Part shown: positions 1 through 8,904 of the stretch, piece by piece
Layout: every line of letters starts with the position of its first letter
Numbering within the stretch: the first letter of the stretch is position 1
NCBI RefSeq assembly: GCF_000400735.1
Contig: NZ_KE007371.1
Coordinates: 208,702-272,701 of the forward strand
Direction: 5' to 3'
Length of the DNA: 64,000 bases
Source: Acinetobacter tandoii DSM 14970 = CIP 107469
GTDB taxonomy: Bacteria; Pseudomonadota; Gammaproteobacteria; Pseudomonadales; Moraxellaceae
Program-made: the position numbers and the translations under genes
The notes under the pieces: model-generated
Told to the model about the DNA's origin: nothing
What the model saw: only the letters and a program-made list of their open reading frames with translations
Databases searched by the model: none

Positions 1-446
<446 letters not shown>

Positions 447-460
447 TTCAAATCAGCATA

Positions 461-487
461 AAAAACGCCCCATCGGGGCGTTTTTTA
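461..487 (+). terminator. Rho-independent terminator after the CoA-transferase gene
   Basis: An ACGCCCC/GGGGCGT stem with a two-base AT loop is followed by a run of six T. The stem is flanked by A on the left, so it may also stop the convergent gene at 520-1032. Confidence 0.9.
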
Positions 488-519
488 TTGGCTGAGTTTA
501 GAATTTAAACCATAACAAC

Positions 520-1032
520 TTAATGTGGCGTCAATAAAAACATCTTCATTAACCCATCAACATTCATCTGCTGCTCAATTGTCCCAATTGAAACCACGCC
601 CAAATTCAACTGAATTTGGGGTGCTTGCTGTAAATACTGGATAGGACTATTCGGATTCACCACGGGATCAATCATTCGATATAGCCCCAGTCTCGGGTCA
701 TCCGACTGTAAGCCATCCGCAATTGAATAAACGTGTAACAAAATCGGTAAAGGCAAATCAAAAGTTGGAATACGTTCTGGAGGTAAAATTTCTTGTGAAA
801 CACGTGCCGTGTCGATCAATGTCCACTGCTGCGGAGCAGTCTCAAGTTTTATCAAATAATGGTCAAAGATTTGCTGTCTGACGTCATCGGGCTGGGATTG
901 AATATCTCCAGTTTGAAGACGTAAATCTTGCTCTGTCAGCGCGGAAAGATCAGATGGGACATTGGCATAGCCATGACTCATCAACAATGCACCCAAAGCC
1001 AGTGCATTGAATATTTTGGAAGAGAAATACAT
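520..1032 (-). CDS. Small exported protein of unknown function
   Basis: This 170-residue protein begins with a Sec signal peptide: a Lys at residue 6, a hydrophobic run at about 8-18, and a probable cleavage site after GYA at residue 23. The mature part is acidic and rich in Gln, Pro and Leu, with no cysteines and no domain I recognise. It is expected in the periplasm. It is convergent with the CoA-transferase gene, and 85 bases separate it from the downstream end of the methyltransferase gene on the same strand. I do not know its function. Confidence 0.7.
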   Translation of the reverse strand: MYFSSKIFNALALGALLMSHGYANVPSDLSALTEQDLRLQTGDIQSQPDDVRQQIFDHYLIKLETAPQQWTLIDTARVSQEILPPERIPTFDLPLPILLHVYSIADGLQSDDPRLGLYRMIDPVVNPNSPIQYLQQAPQIQLNLGVVSIGTIEQQMNVDGLMKMFLLTPH

Positions 1033-1117
1033 GGCAAAATGTCCATTTAAATTTCTACCCTTTTTATTTTAAAACTCTATAAATAATTAAACAGTTGTTT
1101 CCACGTAAAACGGCCAT

Positions 1118-1870
1118 TTAGGCAACATCACTCGCAAATTGACGCCCTACCCGTAACAAGACAGGAAAACTCAGCTTCACTGTAGGATTTCCCTTTGCTA
1201 CTAAGCACTGACGTATATTCTGCAACGGGTCTTGCTGGTGCTGTCGCTGATAGTGTTGTACGCCTGACCATGTCGCTAAATACTGTAACAGTTGCATACT
1301 GCTCCATGTATAGCGTAAGGCCAAAGCAGGAACAGCCAACTCCTGAAAAGGAAAAGGAATGGTTTGATAATGCTCATCAATATAACGCCGCTCTGGATCC
1401 CAATAACCTTGTAGCGTTTTGAAATAGAGCTGCTGTAAGGCATGCTGCAATTCAGCATCCTGCAATTGAATCAGACCATAGCCAACCACGGCAAGTACAC
1501 CCTCTGGTTTCAATACACGCTTTACCTCAGCATAGAAGGTCGTAAAATCGAACCAGTGAATGGCTTGCGCCACACAAACCAAATCCACTGACGCAGACGT
1601 ACAAGGGCTGTGTTCCGCTGTGGCTTGTAAATAACGCACATTGGCAAAGACAGGAGCCTGTTGAAGCTGCTGCTCGCTTAAGTCTGTCGCGAGCACCTGC
1701 GCAAAATGAGGTGCAACTAACTGGGTAAATTGGCCCGAACCGGCCCCACAATCCCAAGCCAATGCCCGTTCGGGCACATAAGTCAAAATGGCATCAAGAA
1801 TTTCTGTCGAATATTGAGGACGTGCTTGTTGATACAATTCACTGTTTGCAGAAAATAAATCCTTGGCCAT
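1118..1870 (-). CDS. Class I SAM-dependent methyltransferase
   Basis: This 250-residue cytoplasmic enzyme has a Methyltransf_11-type fold. The SAM-binding motif I is WDCGAGSGQFTQ at residues 39-50, an acidic DLSE follows at the end of the next strand, and the post-motif segment AQAIHWFD lies near residue 104. The ATG at 1868-1870 is preceded by a purine-rich GAGGGG ribosome site. The family methylates small molecules. The substrate cannot be read from the sequence, and neither neighbour suggests a pathway. Confidence 0.8.
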   Translation of the reverse strand: MAKDLFSANSELYQQARPQYSTEILDAILTYVPERALAWDCGAGSGQFTQLVAPHFAQVLATDLSEQQLQQAPVFANVRYLQATAEHSPCTSASVDLVCVAQAIHWFDFTTFYAEVKRVLKPEGVLAVVGYGLIQLQDAELQHALQQLYFKTLQGYWDPERRYIDEHYQTIPFPFQELAVPALALRYTWSSMQLLQYLATWSGVQHYQRQHQQDPLQNIRQCLVAKGNPTVKLSFPVLLRVGRQFASDVA

Positions 1871-1943
1871 TGCCCCTCGCTCCCCGCCATTTTTATTTTA
1901 AATTTAGTCATGATTGTACAGAGCACAACTTTTTTTGTGCATA

Positions 1944-1976
1944 AAAAAACCCTTAAACAATGTTTAAGGGTTTTTT
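1944..1976 (-). terminator. Terminator of the promoter-distal tRNA-Phe gene
   Basis: The inverted repeat AACCCTTAAACA / TGTTTAAGGGTT has A-runs and T-runs on both flanks. It lies just past the 3' end of tRNA-Phe in its direction of transcription. Confidence 0.8.
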
Positions 1977-1981
1977 GAATA

Positions 1982-2057
1982 TGGTGGCGAGACCCAGGAT
2001 CGAACTGGGGACACACGGATTTTCAATCCGTTGCTCTACCTACTGAGCTATCACGCC
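1982..2057 (-). tRNA. tRNA-Phe (GAA)
   Basis: This 76-nt cloverleaf encodes its own CCA end. The anticodon loop reads UUGAAAA with anticodon GAA, the T arm has a CCCAG/CUGGG stem, and the D arm is GCUC/GAGC. The acceptor stem GGCGUGA/UCUCGCC has a U-U mismatch at the fifth pair. It is identical to the copy at 2196-2271. Confidence 0.95.
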
Positions 2058-2138
2058 GATGCCGTGTATTAAGCCTCATCTCAGCGGATTAGTCAATCCT
2101 AATCCATAACTTTTTGATCAATCGGATATTTTTCAGCC

Positions 2139-2168
2139 AAAAAAAATCCCTGATGGGATCAGGGATTG
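2139..2168 (-). terminator. Terminator between the two tRNA-Phe genes
   Basis: The inverted repeat AATCCCTGAT/ATCAGGGATT surrounds a GGG loop and is followed, on the minus strand, by eight T. It lies just after the upstream tRNA-Phe copy, so the two copies probably have separate transcripts. Confidence 0.8.
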
Positions 2169-2195
2169 AAAATACAAATACGGTTTTAAAATATA

Positions 2196-2271
2196 TGGTG
2201 GCGAGACCCAGGATCGAACTGGGGACACACGGATTTTCAATCCGTTGCTCTACCTACTGAGCTATCACGCC
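2196..2271 (-). tRNA. tRNA-Phe (GAA), second identical copy
   Basis: This is base-for-base the same 76-nt tRNA as the one at 1982-2057, including the anticodon GAA, the encoded CCA and the acceptor-stem U-U mismatch. The identity also covers a few flanking bases on each side, which points to a recent tandem duplication or to gene conversion. Confidence 0.95.
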
Positions 2272-2412
2272 GATGGGGCGTATTAAAGCGGTTTAAGCCA
2301 CAAGCGTCAAGCACATTTTTACAAATTTTGTATCAAATGATGGGTTTTTCAACAAATTTTGAGTTATCGCCATAAACTACACCCATTCTCATACACCATT
2401 CAGGTTTACATA

Positions 2413-2443
2413 TAAAAAGGCAGCATCAATGCTGCCCTTTTAT
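2413..2443 (-). terminator. Terminator after the PanZ-like acetyltransferase gene
   Basis: A GGCAGCAT/ATGCTGCC stem with a short CA-rich loop has a T tract on the minus-strand side. It lies 50 bases past the stop codon of the gene at 2492-2875. Confidence 0.75.
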
Positions 2444-2491
2444 TCAATCTATACAGATGCAACCCGATTACTGCTTCATGATTAATTCTGT

Positions 2492-2875
2492 TTAGCTAGG
2501 TAATTTATTTAAATGGGCTAAACAGCGATGGATCGCTCCACAACCTGGTTCAAATATTTTCACCCCTTTGGCCTCTTCCATACGGCAAACTTCTGCGACC
2601 AAGCGTTCTGCAACGCCACGACCACGATTCGCAGGATGCACCACAATATACTCCAGCGTCTTACTTTCACCCTGCCCTGTACACCAAATCGCACCTATCA
2701 CTTTAGTATTAAATTCTGCGGTGTAAACTAGGGTATACTGAGCTAAGTTTTGTTCAAGTTGTTCTATCGCATCTTGCCCATCACCAAATTCTGGGCTGGT
2801 GTCATACAGTCGCTCAAGCTGGCTGCGCATTTCTTCATTTTCTAGTGAAGTATAAGCATGTACGGTAATAGGCAT
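2492..2875 (-). CDS. GNAT-family acetyltransferase, PanZ-like
   Basis: This 127-residue single-domain GNAT protein has the acetyl-CoA pyrophosphate loop NRGRGVAERL at residues 83-92, after the typical LEYIVVHP strand. Its size and N-terminus resemble PanZ-type acetyl-CoA sensors. In enterobacteria these bind PanD and control its maturation in pantothenate synthesis. That link is an inference from overall resemblance, since panD is not in this window. A small N-acetyltransferase with another substrate is the alternative. The gene is divergent from hisB and has an AGGAG-like site before its ATG. Confidence 0.7.
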   Translation of the reverse strand: MPITVHAYTSLENEEMRSQLERLYDTSPEFGDGQDAIEQLEQNLAQYTLVYTAEFNTKVIGAIWCTGQGESKTLEYIVVHPANRGRGVAERLVAEVCRMEEAKGVKIFEPGCGAIHRCLAHLNKLPS

Positions 2876-2971
2876 TGATAAACCCTCCTGAGCAATCTAA
2901 TATGCGGTGATTTCGTCACGGCGAAAAACATTTTACATCAATCATTTTTGACGTTTTTGAGGAACGTGTCT

Positions 2972-3565
2972 ATGACAGAACGTATCAGTGAAGTGGTAAG
3001 AAATACCAACGAAACCAAAATTCGAGTACGCTTAAATCTCGATGGTACTGGTCAAGGCACTTTAAACACTGGAGTTCCTTTTTTAGACCATATGATTGAT
3101 CAAATCAAGCGGCATGGACTATTTGATATTGATATCCATTGTGATGGCGACTTAGAAATTGATGATCACCACACGGTGGAAGACTGCGGTATTACGCTAG
3201 GTCAGGCCTTTGCCCAAGCATTAGGTGATAAAAAAGGCTTGCGTCGTTATGGACATTTTTATGCGCCACTTGATGAATCTTTAAGCCGTGCGGTGGTCGA
3301 TCTTTCTGGTCGTCCGGGTTTATTTATGGATATTCCATTTACTCGCGCTATGATTGGTCGTTTTGATGTGGATTTATTTTCTGAATTCTTCCAAGGTTTC
3401 GTCAATCATGCCCTCATGACAGTGCACATTGACAACCTTAAGGGTAAAAATAGCCACCACCAAATTGAAAGTGTGTTCAAAGCATTTGCTCGTGCATTGC
3501 GTATGGCATGTGAGGTTGATCCTCGTGCTGCCAATACCATTGCGTCAACCAAAGGAAGTTTGTAA
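2972..3565 (+). CDS. hisB: Imidazoleglycerol-phosphate dehydratase
   Basis: This 197-residue enzyme dehydrates imidazole glycerol phosphate to imidazole acetol phosphate in histidine synthesis. The metal-binding histidine motifs are visible: FLDHM near residue 36, DHHTVEDCG near 63-71, and a second HH pair near 165. It is monofunctional, with no HisB-N phosphatase domain. An in-frame TTG lies 24 bases upstream, but I chose the ATG at 2972 because GAGGA sits 8 bases before it and the protein then starts like its homologues. Its stop codon shares one base with the ATG of hisH, so the two are translationally coupled. Confidence 0.95.
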   Translation: MTERISEVVRNTNETKIRVRLNLDGTGQGTLNTGVPFLDHMIDQIKRHGLFDIDIHCDGDLEIDDHHTVEDCGITLGQAFAQALGDKKGLRRYGHFYAPLDESLSRAVVDLSGRPGLFMDIPFTRAMIGRFDVDLFSEFFQGFVNHALMTVHIDNLKGKNSHHQIESVFKAFARALRMACEVDPRAANTIASTKGSL

Positions 3566-4182
3566 TGACCCGTATTGCACTTCTTGATTATGGCATGGGC
3601 AATTTGCACTCAGCTGCAAAAGCACTGGAATATGTCGGTGCTACGGTGGATGTCACCAATGACCCGAAACTGATTGCTCAAGCAGACAAAATTGTGTTCC
3701 CAGGTGTCGGTGCGATGCGAGACTGTATGCAAGGCATGCATGAAGCAGGGATTGATGAAGTGGTACGTCAAGCCGCATTTAACAAACCTGTTTTGGCCAT
3801 TTGCGTAGGTATGCAGGCACTGATGCAGCATTCTGAAGAAAATGGTGGTACGGATGCACTCGGCATTTTTGAAGGTGCCGTCAAACGCTTTCCAGACATG
3901 GATGGCTTAAAAGTACCTCACATGGGCTGGAATCAAGTGCATCAGGCCGATCCAAGCCACCCAATGTGGAATAATATTGAACAAGATGCACGTTTCTACT
4001 TCGTACATAGTTTCTATGTCGAACCGAAAGACAGCAATATTGTCGCGGCAACCTGTGATTATGGCATTCAATTCTGCACTGCTATTCATCAAGAAAACCT
4101 GTTCGCGACACAGTTCCATCCAGAAAAAAGTCATACGGCTGGACTACAATTGCTGAAAAATTTTGTGGAATGGGATATTTAA
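3565..4182 (+). CDS. hisH: Imidazole glycerol phosphate synthase, glutamine amidotransferase subunit
   Basis: This 205-residue class I glutamine amidotransferase supplies ammonia to HisF. The catalytic triad is visible as Cys80 in AICVGMQ and His185/Glu187 in FHPEKSH. The nucleophile elbow reads ICVGMQ rather than the commoner ICLGMQ, a conservative change. The start overlaps the hisB stop by one base. Its partner subunit gene hisF lies 9 kb away at 13220, so the complex is assembled from two transcripts. Confidence 0.95.
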   Translation: MTRIALLDYGMGNLHSAAKALEYVGATVDVTNDPKLIAQADKIVFPGVGAMRDCMQGMHEAGIDEVVRQAAFNKPVLAICVGMQALMQHSEENGGTDALGIFEGAVKRFPDMDGLKVPHMGWNQVHQADPSHPMWNNIEQDARFYFVHSFYVEPKDSNIVAATCDYGIQFCTAIHQENLFATQFHPEKSHTAGLQLLKNFVEWDI

Positions 4183-4209
4183 AACGACCCTGTTCAGCAT
4201 CCACACTTA

Positions 4210-4236
4210 AAGCCTAGTTGACCTAGGCTTTATTTT
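4210..4236 (+). terminator. Terminator after hisBH
   Basis: The inverted repeat AAAGCCTAG/CTAGGCTTT with a TTGAC loop is followed by ATTTTT, 28 bases after the hisH stop. Confidence 0.8.
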
Positions 4237-4285
4237 TACCAGATGATAGTGCCTAGCTCCTTGCCGAATTACATGGCTATCGCCT

Positions 4286-4918
4286 ATGACCTTGCATTCA
4301 CTTTCTCCCCTACCCAGTAAAGAACAAATTCAGCAATTACCTGTTTTTCAAAATCTGCTACCCGATCAGATTCAACTAATTTCCAAGCTCGAACAGTGTC
4401 ATGCTCTGCAAGATGAACTATTTTCTGCCCCGTTGTTTGGCTTTGATTCCGAATCTAAACCCACCTTTCGTAAAGGTGAAGTTGCGACGGGGCCGCATGT
4501 CATTCAATTGGCAACAGCCGATCAGGCCTATGTTTTTCAAATTAGCCCTGCTATTTTGGACTTTTTAACTCCAATTTTTGAAAATCCTGAACAACTTAAA
4601 GTTGGCTTTGGTTTAAAAAATGATGCCCATCTGTTTCGTAAAAAAGGCATTCATTTCAATCAAGTGCTTGATCTTGCCAAAGCTTTTACTGCATTTGGCA
4701 TCACGACTCCCGTAGGTGTTAAAAATGCGATGGCCTTGCTGTTTCAGGTCAATTTTCCAAAAAGTAAAAGTGTCAGCACCTCAAACTGGAGTAAATTTCC
4801 TTTAAGCGCGGCACAAATCCAATATGCGGCTGCCGATGCCTATGCCCCTGTGCTGATTTATCAAGAGTTACAACGTTTAGGTATAACTTTGCCTGCTGCA
4901 CAACATAGAACGAAATAA
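4286..4918 (+). CDS. RNase D-like 3'-5' exonuclease (DEDDy family)
   Basis: This 210-residue protein has a single DNA_pol_A_exo1-type domain. The DEDDy residues are visible: Asp54 and Glu56 in FDSES, Asp113 in KNDAHLF, and the final Tyr180-xxx-Asp184 in YAAADAY. It lacks the HRDC domains of full RNase D, so it is a short exonuclease of the plant WRN-exo/RNase D type acting on RNA or DNA 3' ends. It sits between hisH and hisA but is set apart by a terminator upstream. No strong ribosome site precedes the ATG at 4286. Its natural substrate is unknown. Confidence 0.8.
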   Translation: MTLHSLSPLPSKEQIQQLPVFQNLLPDQIQLISKLEQCHALQDELFSAPLFGFDSESKPTFRKGEVATGPHVIQLATADQAYVFQISPAILDFLTPIFENPEQLKVGFGLKNDAHLFRKKGIHFNQVLDLAKAFTAFGITTPVGVKNAMALLFQVNFPKSKSVSTSNWSKFPLSAAQIQYAAADAYAPVLIYQELQRLGITLPAAQHRTK

Positions 4919-5003
4919 AAGCAACATCTTGCTTAGATATTTGCCAATACTTTGCTAAGATTGCGGCGAATAAATTCTAAAAGATCGGGTAAGGAGCGAA
5001 AGC

Positions 5004-5735
5004 ATGCTGATCATCCCTGCAATTGACCTGAAAGATGGCAAATGTGTCCGTTTAAAACAAGGCCGTATGGAAGACGATACCGTATTTTCTGATGACCCTG
5101 TAGCAACTGCACAACATTGGGTTAATGAAGGCGCACGTCGCTTGCATTTGGTCGATTTAAACGGTGCTTTTGCGGGTACCCCGATTCATAAACCTGTGGT
5201 TGAGGCGATTGCCAAAGCACAACCTGAGCTGCCAATTCAAATTGGTGGCGGTATTCGTTCACTGGAAACCATTGAGCATTACCTTGATGCAGGCGTGTCA
5301 TTTGTGATTATTGGCACCAAAGCGGTGAAAGAGCCTGAGTTTGTCGAAGAAGCATGTAAGAAATTTGCTGGTCATATCATTGTCGGGATTGATGCCATGA
5401 ACGGTATGGTCGCAACCGATGGTTGGGCTAATGTGACAGATGTGAAAGCCACTGATCTCGCAAAACGTTTTGCAGATGCTGGCGTATCGAGCATTGTGTA
5501 TACCGATATTGCCCGTGATGGCATGATGCAAGGTGTAAACGTGGAACAAACCGTTCATTTGGCACAATACTCAGGCTTGCCTGTGATTGCCTCTGGTGGT
5601 GTGACGAATTTAGATGATGTCCGTCACTTAAAAGGTCAACCTGGTATTTTAGGTGCAATTACAGGTCGTGCTATTTACGAAGGTTCATTGAACTTACGTG
5701 AAGCACAACTGTTATTGGATCAGCAATCGCTTTAA
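5004..5735 (+). CDS. hisA: Phosphoribosyl-formimino-AICAR-phosphate isomerase
   Basis: This 243-residue (beta-alpha)8 barrel performs the Amadori rearrangement that precedes the HisF-HisH step. The catalytic acid-base pair is visible as Asp8 in IPAIDLKDG and Asp130 in VGIDAMNG. The half-barrel phosphate loops GGGIR and ASGGV are also present. A perfect AAGGAG lies 7 bases before the ATG. The gene appears to be its own transcription unit, ending at the hairpin that follows. Confidence 0.95.
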   Translation: MLIIPAIDLKDGKCVRLKQGRMEDDTVFSDDPVATAQHWVNEGARRLHLVDLNGAFAGTPIHKPVVEAIAKAQPELPIQIGGGIRSLETIEHYLDAGVSFVIIGTKAVKEPEFVEEACKKFAGHIIVGIDAMNGMVATDGWANVTDVKATDLAKRFADAGVSSIVYTDIARDGMMQGVNVEQTVHLAQYSGLPVIASGGVTNLDDVRHLKGQPGILGAITGRAIYEGSLNLREAQLLLDQQSL

Positions 5736-5746
5736 GTCTAAGCAAT

Positions 5747-5774
5747 AAAAAAGAGGTCAAATGACCTCTTTTTT
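5747..5774. terminator. Bidirectional terminator between hisA and the cupin regulator
   Basis: A perfect AAAAAAGAGGTCA/TGACCTCTTTTTT inverted repeat with A and T runs on both sides serves the two convergent genes hisA and 5808-6356. Confidence 0.9.
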
Positions 5775-5807
5775 CGCTGAAAATTAGATTCAGCCCATAT
5801 GCTCGCT

Positions 5808-6356
5808 TTAGTAAATCGCATTACGAATAAATTTGAGCGGAACTTCGGCCTGATTAATGTAACGGTATTCAATCGTACTGGCATACACGATCGATTCGCC
5901 TGCATGGAGTACTTGCACTTCACCTGCCAAATCTAAGGTGAGCTCCCCTTCAATCACATACAACATCTCACGATAGCCTTCTGGGTCGGGTTCGGCACAA
6001 TATTGTTCATTGGGTGCCAAAGTCCACATCCAGAGCTCTACCTTTTTGCTGGCAGATACAGAAGCCAAAAGTATTGCTTCACTTTGGGCTTGTGTTCCTT
6101 GCCATGCCAACGCATTCACAACCGCTTGACCGTGTTGTTCAGGCGCAGCAATCATCTGGGCAAAATCTACCTCAAGTACATCGGCAATTAAACTCAGTTT
6201 CGCCAGACTAATATTGTCTTGCCCAGTTTCCACCCCTGCCACCATGCGCCGACTTAAACCTGCCAAATCTGCCAATTGCTGTTGACTTAAGCCTTTTAGA
6301 TTACGGTAATGGCGAACATTTTGACTCACATATTGTAAAACCGCAGGATGCTTCAT
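5808..6356 (-). CDS. XRE-family transcriptional regulator with C-terminal cupin domain
   Basis: This 182-residue protein has an N-terminal helix-turn-helix of the Xre/HTH_3 type (about residues 13-66, LSQQQLADLAGLSRRMVAGVE) and a C-terminal cupin_2 barrel (about 105-180). Regulators of this build sense small molecules through the cupin. The gene faces away from an EamA exporter gene. Two matching palindromes lie in the 62-base gap between its ATG and the start first considered for the exporter, and they are the obvious candidate operators for self-control and exporter control. The ligand is unknown. Confidence 0.85.
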   Translation of the reverse strand: MKHPAVLQYVSQNVRHYRNLKGLSQQQLADLAGLSRRMVAGVETGQDNISLAKLSLIADVLEVDFAQMIAAPEQHGQAVVNALAWQGTQAQSEAILLASVSASKKVELWMWTLAPNEQYCAEPDPEGYREMLYVIEGELTLDLAGEVQVLHAGESIVYASTIEYRYINQAEVPLKFIRNAIY

Positions 6357-6379
6357 AATGGCATTTCAAGAAAAAATTT

Positions 6380-6395
6380 GAGCAATATATTGCAC
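6380..6395. promoter_or_regulatory. Candidate operator 1 of the XRE-cupin regulator
   Basis: The sequence GAGCAATATATTGCAC is a 16-bp palindrome with one imperfect pair. It matches the second site at 6421-6436 and lies 24 bases upstream of the regulator's ATG. Confidence 0.65.
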
Positions 6396-6420
6396 AAAAA
6401 ATAAAAGCATGACAAGCTAT

Positions 6421-6436
6421 GTGCAATATACTGCAC
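6421..6436. promoter_or_regulatory. Candidate operator 2 of the XRE-cupin regulator
   Basis: GTGCAATATACTGCAC is a near-perfect palindrome. Its centre lies 41 bp from that of the first site, about four helical turns, so two dimers would bind the same face of the DNA. It overlaps the most upstream possible ATG (6419) of the exporter, which argues for a later start for that gene. Confidence 0.65.
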
Positions 6437-6445
6437 ACAACTCCA

Positions 6446-7354
6446 ATGATCACTATGTTCAATGCACGTTTTGGCTCCAATGCTCCTGTGATTGCCCTGA
6501 TACTTATTACTTTTATTTGGGGCGGTACATTTTTGACCGTGAAATATGCCCTTAATTTTAGTTCACCAATGTTTTTTGTGGGTTGTCGTTTTGCCTGTGC
6601 AGCAACCATTATTGGTTTGCTCTCTTTTAGGCAGCTCAAACACATTACTGCGCAAGACCTATTCGCAGGTTGTATGATCGGCTGTATGCTCACTATCGGC
6701 TATGGTACGCAAACTGTGGGTTTACAAACCATTAGTAGCAGTGAGTCGGCATTTTTAACCGCATTGTATGTGCCCTTAGTCCCTGTATTATTGTGGTTAA
6801 TTTTCCGTAAAGCCCCACATTTTATGATTTGGATTGGCGCGCTTTGTGCGTTTATAGGCTTGGTTTTATTGACGGGTAATGGTTTCCATGCAATCACTTT
6901 AAATTTTGGTCAGGTAGTGACTTTACTTGGTGCAATTGGAATCGCATTGGAAATTATTCTGATTGGTTATTTTGCCCCAAAAGTAAATTTAGGTCGGGTG
7001 ACAGTTATTCAACTGGCGGTGGCTTCTGTACTGGCCTTTGCCTCAATGCCATTGGTAGGTGAACATACCATTCCTAGCTTTTCATGGCCTTTACTCAGTA
7101 TTGCTATGGGTTTGGGTCTCACCAGTGCCTTGATTCAATATGTCATGAATTGGGCACAACGTTCGGTAGACCCTTCACAAGCGGCCATTATTTATGCCGG
7201 TGAACCGGTTTGGGCTGCACTTTTTGGACGCCTTGCAGGTGAACGCTTGGCCCCCTTGGCTTTATTGGGCGGGGTATTGGTGGTCTTTGGTATTCTGATC
7301 AGTGAATGGAAACCCAAGCGATTGAAAGCCAAAACAGAAATCGAACAACTCTAA
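6446..7354 (+). CDS. EamA/DMT-superfamily inner-membrane transporter
   Basis: About 302 residues form ten hydrophobic segments in two EamA repeats. The first begins with the typical ALILITFIWGGTF and the second half contains AAIIYAGEPVWAALFG. The family exports amino acids, metabolites or drugs. An ATG at 6419 is in frame but lies against the second palindrome, so 6446 or 6455 is preferred. No clear ribosome site distinguishes these. The divergent XRE-cupin gene is the likely regulator. The substrate is unknown. Confidence 0.8.
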   Translation: MITMFNARFGSNAPVIALILITFIWGGTFLTVKYALNFSSPMFFVGCRFACAATIIGLLSFRQLKHITAQDLFAGCMIGCMLTIGYGTQTVGLQTISSSESAFLTALYVPLVPVLLWLIFRKAPHFMIWIGALCAFIGLVLLTGNGFHAITLNFGQVVTLLGAIGIALEIILIGYFAPKVNLGRVTVIQLAVASVLAFASMPLVGEHTIPSFSWPLLSIAMGLGLTSALIQYVMNWAQRSVDPSQAAIIYAGEPVWAALFGRLAGERLAPLALLGGVLVVFGILISEWKPKRLKAKTEIEQL

Positions 7355-7419
7355 TCGCCCAAAACAAAACGATGAAGTCAGTGGGTTCATTCCATCGACT
7401 TCATCATCACGTGATCTAT

Positions 7420-8865
7420 TTAGAACGACACCATTTTTCCTGAATTCATCATGGTGCCAATGCCATACATAGTTTTCGCAATCGGAATCACAATCGGTGC
7501 CAATGCACGACCCATTGGAATATTCATGTGTTGAATTTTGGTCAGCATTTCAAAATCATCTGACAGCCCCAAGAAATCATCGGCAATGGCTTTCCCAATC
7601 CTTACCGTTTGTGCCACGCCATGTCCACTCCAACCCTGTACCGCATAAATCGGATATTGATTGCCAAATTTACGACTGTCCGTAGCCCCATTCACGGTTA
7701 AATCGGTGGTTCCACTCCAAACAAAATCAAGCTCGACCTGTTTCAGTTGCGGAAATACATGTTGAATACGCCCTAACAAATAATCATATGTTTGTGCTGC
7801 ATCCCAACATGAGCCTGTCCCTTCCCCCCCAAACAATAAGCGGTTCTTCGATACACCACGGTAATAGTCAATCTGAAACTGTGTGTCATAGACAGGGAGA
7901 TCCGTCGGGAGCAATGCTTTTAAATCAAGCTCTAGTGGCGCTGTAGTACACACATAGGTATAAAACGGAATAGTGGTTTGTTTATGTTCTTCTAGCAACT
8001 TAAACGAAGCATGATGCACGGCCATCACCACACTTTTACGTGCTTTAATGACCCCATTGGCCGTAGTGACATAAATACCATCGGCACGTTCTTGTATGGA
8101 TTGCACTTCAGTTTGCTCATAAATTTTGCCACCATTTTGACAAAAGCCATACGCCAAACCACGGGTCAAGGCTAAGGGATGAATGTGCCCACCGAGGTGA
8201 TCCAACAAACCACCGAAATAATGTTCAGAAGCGACATGTTCACACAACTCATCCTGATTTAAGAGCGAAGTATGAGTTTCTTGCAAATACTCACGTGCTT
8301 GCATCCCTGCGCGTAAAGCATCTAAATGCCCAGGGTGTACCGCAGCCGTAATATGACCGCGTTTGCGTTGCAATTCCAACTCATATTTTTCACTGATACC
8401 ATCAATTAACGCCATGGCTTCGGTGGACGTGAAATGCCATAACCTTTTGGCATCTTCAAAACTGAAATGCTCTACCATGGTTTCGGCTTCCCAACGTGCC
8501 AAGCCGGGAGTCAGTTGTCCCCCATTACGCCCGGATGCAGCACTGCCGATACGGTTTTTTTCGACCAGTACGGCGTCTACACCTTGCTCTGCCAAATGCA
8601 AAGCGGTAGATGCACCCAATAATCCCCCACCAATAACTAAAACATCACAGACCATATCGGCATTTAAAGACGCAAATTGATGCCATGTTTTTAATGAACT
8701 TTCATAGTAATTTGCAGGATGACTAAACTCGCCCCGCTTCGGATTAAGCCAATTCCACTCTTTGCCACTGTGTAAAGCATGACTGGCCCTATACTCCACG
8801 TCATTTTCAAAGATTGGTTTATTTATCTTCATGTCATTTTCAAAGATTGGTTTATTTATCTTCAT
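7420..8865 (-). CDS. FAD-dependent amine oxidoreductase, PuuB-like (DAO family)
   Basis: About 481 residues. The FAD dinucleotide motif is VLVIGGGLLGASTALHLAE, preceded by about 60 residues and followed by the ASGRNGGQL block characteristic of gamma-glutamylputrescine oxidase relatives. LLDHLGGHIHPL and GWSGHGVA are also shared with PuuB. It probably oxidises an amine or amino acid. It is co-transcribed with an APC permease 39 bases upstream, consistent with uptake then oxidation. The start lies in a tandem 33-bp repeat that duplicates both the ATG and 11 residues. A GTG at 8874 and an ATG at 8832 are the alternatives. Confidence 0.8.
   Translation of the reverse strand: MKINKPIFENDMKINKPIFENDVEYRASHALHSGKEWNWLNPKRGEFSHPANYYESSLKTWHQFASLNADMVCDVLVIGGGLLGASTALHLAEQGVDAVLVEKNRIGSAASGRNGGQLTPGLARWEAETMVEHFSFEDAKRLWHFTSTEAMALIDGISEKYELELQRKRGHITAAVHPGHLDALRAGMQAREYLQETHTSLLNQDELCEHVASEHYFGGLLDHLGGHIHPLALTRGLAYGFCQNGGKIYEQTEVQSIQERADGIYVTTANGVIKARKSVVMAVHHASFKLLEEHKQTTIPFYTYVCTTAPLELDLKALLPTDLPVYDTQFQIDYYRGVSKNRLLFGGEGTGSCWDAAQTYDYLLGRIQHVFPQLKQVELDFVWSGTTDLTVNGATDSRKFGNQYPIYAVQGWSGHGVAQTVRIGKAIADDFLGLSDDFEMLTKIQHMNIPMGRALAPIVIPIAKTMYGIGTMMNSGKMVSF
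8800..8865. repeat. Tandem 33-bp duplication spanning the start codon of the PuuB-like gene
   Basis: Two perfect 33-bp units (8800-8832 and 8833-8865) are followed by the first five bases of a third. Each unit encodes NDMKINKPIFE on the minus strand, so the protein begins with the same eleven residues twice and contains two possible ATG starts. Confidence 0.9.
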
Positions 8866-8904
8866 GTCATTCACACTCTCATTTACTTTATTTTCAGGTC
8901 AGGT

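Noticed and set aside
4987..5003. An attenuator or riboswitch in front of the his genes
   Set aside because: No run of His codons, leader peptide or strong alternative hairpins was found before hisB, hisA or hisF.
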